A stretch of 11,433 nucleotides of DNA. Origin: Chromatiales bacterium (GTDB lineage: Bacteria; Pseudomonadota; Gammaproteobacteria; UBA6429; Thiohalophilaceae). The position numbers were made by a program, and so were the translations under genes. Below, piece by piece: positions 7,803 to 11,433 of the stretch (position 1 is the stretch's first letter; the number at the start of each line of letters is the position of its first letter). The DNA is taken from contig JAHEDB010000033.1 in NCBI GenBank assembly GCA_024641465.1, positions 1 to 11,433 of the forward strand. Direction: 5' to 3'. Below the pieces are notes generated by a model. That model was not told where the DNA came from. It was given only the letters and a program-made list of their open reading frames with translations, and searched no databases.

Positions 7803-8288
7803 ATGGACCCCAAGCGCTCAGTGAAATACCAAACCAGCCCGGCACTGAGCCTGGTTGAACCCAGTACCCCTGAACAATTCGAGCAATACTACGACCTGCG
7901 CTGGCGCATCCTGCGCGCACCCTGGAAACAGGCACGCGGCAGTGAGAAAGATATTATGGAGGAAGACAGCTACCATCTGATGGTGGTTGATTCAGCCGGA
8001 CAGGTCATCGGCGTAGCCCGCCTGCACCTCAATACCCCACAGCAGGCCCAGATACGTTTCATGGCGGTCGAAACACGTGAACAACGCAAAGGGGTTGGGA
8101 AAATGCTGTTACTGGCCCTGGAAGCCAAAGCTCTGGAATGGGGCGCCGAAGAAATCATCTTTGACGCCCGCGCCAATGTCGCCGGCTTTTACAAACGCTA
8201 CGGTTATGTCACCCTGGCGCCGGGCCACACGCTGTTTAATAGCGTTCACCACTACAAGATGCACAAATATATTAATCAATATTCGTGA
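7803..8288 (+). CDS. GNAT-family N-acetyltransferase
   Basis: The 161-residue protein has a GNAT fold pattern. An N-terminal YDLRWRILRAPWKQ region is followed by strand segment QVIGVARLHL (about 60-69). The acetyl-CoA binding loop is REQRKGVGKMLL, with the (Q/R)xxGxG core at about 96-101. After it come IIFDARANVAGFYKRYGY and a final beta segment. The substrate cannot be told. I chose the ATG at 7803 because homology-like sequence begins soon after it. The open frame upstream to 7647 lies inside ccmI in another frame and is not coding. Only 31 bases separate it from ccmI, so read-through from the ccm operon is likely. The stop overlaps the GTG start of the next gene. Confidence 0.88.
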   Translation: MDPKRSVKYQTSPALSLVEPSTPEQFEQYYDLRWRILRAPWKQARGSEKDIMEEDSYHLMVVDSAGQVIGVARLHLNTPQQAQIRFMAVETREQRKGVGKMLLLALEAKALEWGAEEIIFDARANVAGFYKRYGYVTLAPGHTLFNSVHHYKMHKYINQYS

Positions 8289-8695
8289 GCACGCAACAGA
8301 AATTACTGCTCACCATCGTCGAACAGGGTGGCTACCCCGACTTTACCCCTTTATATGAATCACTCGGCTACACGGTGATTAGCGCGCCTTCCATGCGCAA
8401 GGCGCTTGTCCTGCTCAAACAATACCAGCCCGATGTCATCACCGCGGAATTTATCTATAGTCCGATGTACAGCGCCCGGATCAGCAATCTGGAATCCCTG
8501 TTTGCCGCCCTGCAAAGCCGGCAACTCAATTCGAGTCTCATCATTTTTATCGACAAGGATGAATTACATCACCTGCACAGGCTCGTGATGCCACACAACA
8601 GCCTTGACTCATTAACATATCCGATCACCGAAGAAAAACTCCTAAACTGTATAAGTTCAAATGTCACCATAGCCCTGGACCCAGCCCCTCTCTAA
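8285..8695 (+). CDS. Degenerate response-regulator receiver-like protein
   Basis: The 136-residue single-domain protein starts at GTG 8285, overlapping the acetyltransferase stop as GTGA. Alternating strand/helix pattern fits a CheY-like receiver: LLLTIV, then helix, YTVISA, SMRKALVLLKQ, then PDVITAEF, SLFAALQ, LIIFID and LTYPITEEKLL. Canonical receiver residues are missing. The acidic pair after strand 1 is EQ, the phospho-acceptor Asp position after PDVITA is Glu55, and the Lys-Pro pair of strand 5 reads Tyr-Pro. It would therefore not be phosphorylated normally, and Glu55 could mimic a phosphorylated state. There is no DNA-binding or enzymatic domain. The fold call is inferred from pattern, not from a database match. 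Confidence 0.7.
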   Translation: MSTQQKLLLTIVEQGGYPDFTPLYESLGYTVISAPSMRKALVLLKQYQPDVITAEFIYSPMYSARISNLESLFAALQSRQLNSSLIIFIDKDELHHLHRLVMPHNSLDSLTYPITEEKLLNCISSNVTIALDPAPL

Positions 8696-8761
8696 TAGAT
8701 TCCCGCCTTAAATTATGTTACATATAGCACATTGATTTTCAAATTTTCATAAAGGCCCGAC

Positions 8762-9427
8762 ATGATTGATAAATCCGAATTGCTCAGCAATGAATATCGT
8801 TTACGTTTCGAAAAAATGGAGCAATACCGCAACGGTGTCTGGAAAATTCTCTGCTCTGAATTTTTCTCGAGATATATCCCGGAAGAATCAACCGTGCTCG
8901 ATCTCGGCGCCGGCTGGGGTGAATTCATCAACAACATAAAGGCAAAAACCAGATTCGCCATGGATCTCAATGCCGATACCCGGCAGCATCTTACAAACGA
9001 CATCACATTGATTCAGCAGGATTGTTCTACAAGCTGGCAAGTGGCGTCGGACAGCCTGGATGTCGTCTTCACCAGTAACTTTCTCGAACACCTGCCAAAC
9101 AAAGAAAAGATTGATTACACTATTGCAGAGGCATTTCGCTGCCTGAAGAAAGGCGGTCGGATTATCTGTCTTGGTCCGAATATAAAATACGTCAATGGCG
9201 CCTATTGGGATTTCTGGGATCACTATATTCCGTTGACAGAGGCATCAACCGAGGAGATGTTAAAACTGGCCGGATTTGATGTGCAGGAATGTATACCCCG
9301 CTTTCTACCCTATTCCATGTCAAACGATAAAAATCCCCCCCTGTTTACCGTACAACTCTATCTTAAAATGCCCTTCGTCTGGCCGCTGTTTGGCAAACAG
9401 TTTCTGGTCGTAGCCACTAAATCTTGA
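8762..9427 (+). CDS. Class I SAM-dependent methyltransferase
   Basis: The 221-residue protein has motif I VLDLGAGWGEF (45-55), an acidic residue ending strand 2 (D68), the LDVVFTSNFLEHL segment (99-111), and the post-motif LKKGGRIICLGPN (128-140). This is the Methyltransf_11-type Rossmann fold. The C-terminal part (FWDHYIPLTEASTEEMLKLAGF) resembles methyltransferases of surface glycan or small-molecule pathways, but the substrate is unknown. AAAGG at 8751-8755 precedes the ATG by six bases. By eye the gene and its 66-base upstream gap are AT-richer than the ccm genes, which suggests an independent origin or a separate transcript. Confidence 0.87.
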   Translation: MIDKSELLSNEYRLRFEKMEQYRNGVWKILCSEFFSRYIPEESTVLDLGAGWGEFINNIKAKTRFAMDLNADTRQHLTNDITLIQQDCSTSWQVASDSLDVVFTSNFLEHLPNKEKIDYTIAEAFRCLKKGGRIICLGPNIKYVNGAYWDFWDHYIPLTEASTEEMLKLAGFDVQECIPRFLPYSMSNDKNPPLFTVQLYLKMPFVWPLFGKQFLVVATKS

Positions 9428-9479
9428 GTGCTATATCACAGTGAATTCTCGCTGCTATTTGTGAGAATAACCCAGCACT
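9427..9479. terminator. Nested inverted repeats between convergent genes (possible terminator)
   Basis: ATTCTC (9445-9450) pairs with GAGAAT (9463-9468) across a 12-base loop. An outer pair AGTGCT (9427-9432) and AGCACT (9474-9479) encloses it. The structure fills the gap between the 3' ends of two convergent genes. The inner stem is AT-rich and lacks a T-tract, so it is a weak terminator candidate. Confidence 0.25.
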
Positions 9480-9800
9480 TCAGACTTCCACTTCCGTGGC
9501 CGTCATATCGCCTTCCATATCGATATAGATACTTTTCACATTCGGCATTTTATACAGGATATAACCGGCCATCATGAGTTTCATGTTTTCGTTCTCGGTT
9601 TCCAGCGCGGTTAATAATCTGTCGGCCACGACCTGACAACGCTGGGTGTCGCTCAGCTTGTCGATCCAGACCCGGCTCATTTGCCAGCCTCGATCCATAT
9701 CCTTGTCCATTTTGCTGAACAATTCGATGGCATCAGACATCAGAAATTCAGGCACCTCGATTTGAATCGGCTGTTCGCCCACGACCACATTTAAAACCAT
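9480..9800 (-). CDS. Conserved-looking hypothetical protein, 106 aa
   Basis: I do not recognise this family. ATG at 9800 is chosen because AAAGGG lies about seven bases upstream. The longer open frame to 9989 would run into the divergent hydroxylase gene, and its extra residues look like frame noise. The protein begins MVLNVVVGEQPIQIEVPEFL, has a helical, acidic middle (DAIELFSKMDKDMDRGWQMS), a second helix rich in Glu and Asn (LLTALETENENMKLMMAGYIL), and a short beta-like end (VKSIYIDMEGDM). It appears soluble, with no signal peptide and a single Cys. It is divergent from the PKHD hydroxylase, with a 76-base shared upstream region. Confidence 0.75.
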   Translation of the reverse strand: MVLNVVVGEQPIQIEVPEFLMSDAIELFSKMDKDMDRGWQMSRVWIDKLSDTQRCQVVADRLLTALETENENMKLMMAGYILYKMPNVKSIYIDMEGDMTATEVEV

Positions 9801-9876
9801 TAAACTACCCTTTAATTTGCCTGAGAATATGGAGATACTAGCGTCATTGTATCGCATCCCTGTCGAGGAGTAAGCC

Positions 9877-10551
9877 ATGATGTTACAAATTCCGGATGTT
9901 CTGAACCCGGCCCAATTAAACACAGTCCGCGCGTTGTTGGCCAAAGCCAATTTCATCGATGGCAAACTGTCCGCCGGCATGGCCGCCAAACGGGTAAAAA
10001 ATAACGAAGAACTGGCGGCCGATGCAAAGGAGCTGAATCAACTGAATAACATCGTCATGGGCAGTCTGGTGCAACACCCCATGTATCAAAGCGGCGCCCT
10101 GCCGACACGTGTTGCAGTGCCCTTCTACGCCCGCTACACGGCGGGCAAACAATATGGTGACCACGTCGATGACCCGGTGATGGGTCCGCCAGGACAGCGC
10201 TACCGCTCTGATGTGTCCATTACCGTCTTCCTCAATGAACCGACGGATTACGAAGGCGGTGAACTGACGATCCGCACCGCCTTCGGTGACCGACAGGTGA
10301 AATTACCCGCCGGTGATGCCGTGATGTACCCCTCGGCCAGCCTGCACCATGTCGCCGAAGTCACTCAAGGCGAACGCCTGGTGGCCGTTACCTGGTTGCA
10401 AAGCATGATCCGCGACCCAGCCAGGCGCGAATTACTCTATGAAATGAATACCGTGCGGGAAAAACTCTTACAAGATCACGCCGACATGGCCGAAACCAAA
10501 AAGCTGGATATCTGTTATGCCAATCTCATCCGTATGTGGGCTGAAGTCTAA
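9877..10551 (+). CDS. PKHD-type Fe(II)/2-oxoglutarate-dependent hydroxylase (YbiX/PiuC family)
   Basis: The 224-residue protein is close to the usual 225-residue length of this family. It is a double-stranded beta-helix dioxygenase predicted to hydroxylate a substrate with Fe(II), O2 and 2-oxoglutarate. The metal triad is H96 and D98 in YGDHVDDP and H157 in SLHHVAEV; R167 (GERLVAVTW) would bind 2-oxoglutarate. The family hallmarks DVSITVFLNEP, DYEGGEL and WLQSMIRDP are present, followed by a helical C-terminal region. GAGGAG at 9865-9870 fixes the ATG at 9877. In many bacteria this gene accompanies TonB siderophore receptors, but none is seen here. The physiological substrate is unknown. Confidence 0.92.
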   Translation: MMLQIPDVLNPAQLNTVRALLAKANFIDGKLSAGMAAKRVKNNEELAADAKELNQLNNIVMGSLVQHPMYQSGALPTRVAVPFYARYTAGKQYGDHVDDPVMGPPGQRYRSDVSITVFLNEPTDYEGGELTIRTAFGDRQVKLPAGDAVMYPSASLHHVAEVTQGERLVAVTWLQSMIRDPARRELLYEMNTVREKLLQDHADMAETKKLDICYANLIRMWAEV

Positions 10552-10558
10552 ATCCATC

Positions 10559-10706
10559 AACCGCCAAGACGCCAAGCACACCAAGAAAACACTATGAAGT
10601 TGTACTCTCGTTTGCAGCTTACGCTTTAAAGCTCATACTTATTCAATTACGAATGTGAGAATGCTTTAATTTGATTTTCCTTGGTGTGCTTGGCGTCTTG
10701 GCGGTT
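10559..10706. repeat. 148-bp MITE-like element with perfect 27-bp inverted ends
   Basis: Bases 10559-10585 and 10680-10706 are exact reverse complements over 27 bases. Each end contains CCAAG units spaced 8-9 bases apart (CGCCAAG, CGCCAAG, ACCAAG). The 94-base interior is AT-rich and has no credible ORF. No clear target-site duplication is visible. Ends of the type ACCGCCAAGACGCCAAG recur in many bacterial genomes in my experience. The unit could be a non-autonomous transposable element or a palindromic repeat; a long RNA hairpin downstream of the hydroxylase gene would form in either case. Confidence 0.8.
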
Positions 10707-10721
10707 AATAATGTTTTCCAA

Positions 10722-10750
10722 TAAAAAAGCCCGCATCAGCGGGCTTCTTT
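10722..10750 (-). terminator. Rho-independent terminator
   Basis: Stem AAGCCCGC (10727-10734) pairs with GCGGGCTT (10739-10746) around a four-base ATCA loop. On the minus strand it is followed by a run of T residues (A-tract at 10723-10728 on the plus strand), so it terminates the 71-aa gene ending at 10772. A TTCTTT stretch on the plus side may allow weaker termination in that direction as well. Confidence 0.88.
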
Positions 10751-10771
10751 GATCTTGCTGTCACGACATGA

Positions 10772-10987
10772 TTACATGTTGCGACGTGAACCTTTTTCGG
10801 CATGGGCCAGGTCAATCACCTTGGTAGCCAGTTCGGCGTACTTCTGGCGGAAGTTGTTCAGCGGGTGCTTGGGACCGGCGTTATCGGTGAAATAGTCAAC
10901 CGCATCAACACCGTTCTTGTGTTCATATTCGACGAATTTCTTCTGCATTTCCAGCATTTCCTGGATCAGCTTTTGTTTTTCACTCAT
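10772..10987 (-). CDS. Small helical hypothetical protein, 71 aa, next to the DsrC-like gene
   Basis: I do not recognise a named family. The protein starts MSEKQKLIQEMLEMQKKF, a charged amphipathic helix with a coiled-coil look. A conserved-looking centre (GVDAVDYFTDNAGPKHPLNNF) precedes a second helix (QKYAELATKVIDLAHAEK) and a basic tail (GSRRNM). It is soluble, with no Cys, no signal peptide and no membrane segment. ATG at 10987 has an AGAGG site about nine bases upstream. It lies 131 bases downstream of the DsrC-like gene on the same strand, with its own promoter-like element, and ends at a strong terminator. A role linked to the DsrC-like protein is inferred from adjacency only. Confidence 0.82.
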   Translation of the reverse strand: MSEKQKLIQEMLEMQKKFVEYEHKNGVDAVDYFTDNAGPKHPLNNFRQKYAELATKVIDLAHAEKGSRRNM

Positions 10988-11055
10988 GACAAGATACCTC
11001 TGTAAGTACTTGATTTTATTAATCTCATAAGAGAGACTTCGAATTCAGTGGCGAA

Positions 11056-11064
11056 ACTATAGCA
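11056..11064 (-). promoter_or_regulatory. Probable extended -10 promoter of the 71-aa gene
   Basis: On the minus strand TGCTATAGT (11064 to 11056) matches an extended -10 element (TGn plus TATAGT). No good -35 hexamer is seen. Transcription would start near 11049, about 60 bases before the ATG at 10987. This suggests that the 71-aa gene can be expressed separately from the DsrC-like gene. Confidence 0.45.
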
Positions 11065-11118
11065 CACCAAACCAGAGCCCCCTATATCCAATTTGGCCTA
11101 GAGCCGGAAATATTGCTT

Positions 11119-11433
11119 TTAGTAGCCGCCTTTACGCGTACTTTGTGGTAAACCGGCGATTTTACGGCCCTGCTTTGAAGGCATTTGCGGGAACATCAGG
11201 TACATGTCCTTAGACGATACCTTCTTACCCCATTTATTGCCCATATCTTTCAGAATGGTACGCTCATTTGGCTCGTTGCCTGCGTTGTTGAAATGCTCAT
11301 CACGCAAATATTGGACAACATCCCAGTGCTCCTGGGTCATTTCGATACCTTCACCTTCGGCCAGAACCTTACCGACATCTTCGTTCCAGTCTTCCAGGTT
11401 TACCAGATAACCATTTTCAGTTGTTTCGATTGT
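11119..11433 (-). CDS. DsrC-family protein lacking the C-terminal cysteines (RspA-like; N-terminus cut by window edge)
   Basis: Reading from the window edge gives 104 codons ending in TAA at 11119; only a few N-terminal residues are probably missing, since DsrC proteins are about 105-112 residues. An internal ATG at 11340 is not the start, because family sequence continues upstream (NGYLVNLEDWNEDVGKVLA). Conserved DsrC/TusE features are EGIEMTQEHWDVVQYLRDEH, YLMFPQMPSKQGRKIAGLP and the C-terminal arm. DsrC proper has two Cys in this arm and TusE has the penultimate one. Here the arm reads GLPQSTRKGGY and no Cys occurs anywhere in the visible protein. It cannot carry a persulfide or trisulfide as DsrC does. 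This matches the cysteine-free RspA subgroup, proposed to have a regulatory role. Confidence 0.9.
   Translation of the reverse strand, partial: TIETTENGYLVNLEDWNEDVGKVLAEGEGIEMTQEHWDVVQYLRDEHFNNAGNEPNERTILKDMGNKWGKKVSSKDMYLMFPQMPSKQGRKIAGLPQSTRKGGY

Noticed and set aside
9801..9989. Extension of the 106-aa minus-strand gene to an ATG at 9989
   Set aside because: It would overlap the start of the divergent hydroxylase gene, while ATG 9800 has an AAAGGG site.
10586..10679. Small gene inside the inverted-repeat element
   Set aside because: No open frame with a plausible start and ribosome site; the interior is AT-rich.
10559..10706. CRISPR array
   Set aside because: Only two repeat copies, inverted relative to each other, with no regular spacers.
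11119..11340. A 73-residue protein starting at ATG 11340
   Set aside because: DsrC-family sequence continues in frame to the window edge, so this ATG is internal.

Overview
The window reads as chromosomal DNA of a gammaproteobacterium, probably one with respiratory and sulfur metabolism. The main reasons are a complete System I cytochrome c maturation operon in gammaproteobacterial order, a separate DsrC-family gene, and protein sequences typical of that class. No species can be named from the sequence alone. I see no rRNA, tRNA, CRISPR array or full-size insertion sequence.

Layout. Bases 1-531 (minus) hold the N-terminal part of a two-helix membrane protein with a HAMP-like segment, divergent from the next block. 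Bases 699-7771 (plus) hold nine ccm genes in the order A-B-C-D-E-F-G-H-I, mostly overlapping or a few bases apart. ccmD is only 52 codons. CcmH and CcmI are separate proteins, not fused as in E. coli. A GNAT acetyltransferase (7803-8288) and a degenerate response-regulator receiver (8285-8695) follow in the same direction and overlap by GTGA, so they look like an appendix to the operon. An AT-richer SAM methyltransferase follows (8762-9427).

Downstream, a 106-aa protein of unknown function (9480-9800, minus) is divergent from a PKHD-type Fe(II)/2-oxoglutarate hydroxylase (9877-10551, plus). Between the hydroxylase and the next minus-strand genes lies a 148-bp non-coding element with perfect 27-bp inverted ends (10559-10706), then a rho-independent terminator. 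The right edge carries a 71-aa unknown protein and, upstream of it on the same strand, a DsrC homologue whose C-terminus lacks both redox cysteines. That is the pattern of the RspA-type subgroup of the DsrC family.

How the genes work together. CcmA/B/C/D release haem-loaded CcmE at the outer face of the inner membrane. CcmG and CcmH keep the apocytochrome CXXCH thiols reduced, and CcmF/H/I ligate haem from CcmE. The catalytic residues visible in CcmC (H60, H184), CcmE (H129), CcmF (H174, H262, H304, H499), CcmG (C76, C79) and CcmH (C46, C49) are all present, so the pathway looks functional. The least explained parts are the pseudo-receiver/GNAT pair and the right-hand cysteine-free DsrC plus 71-aa protein pair.
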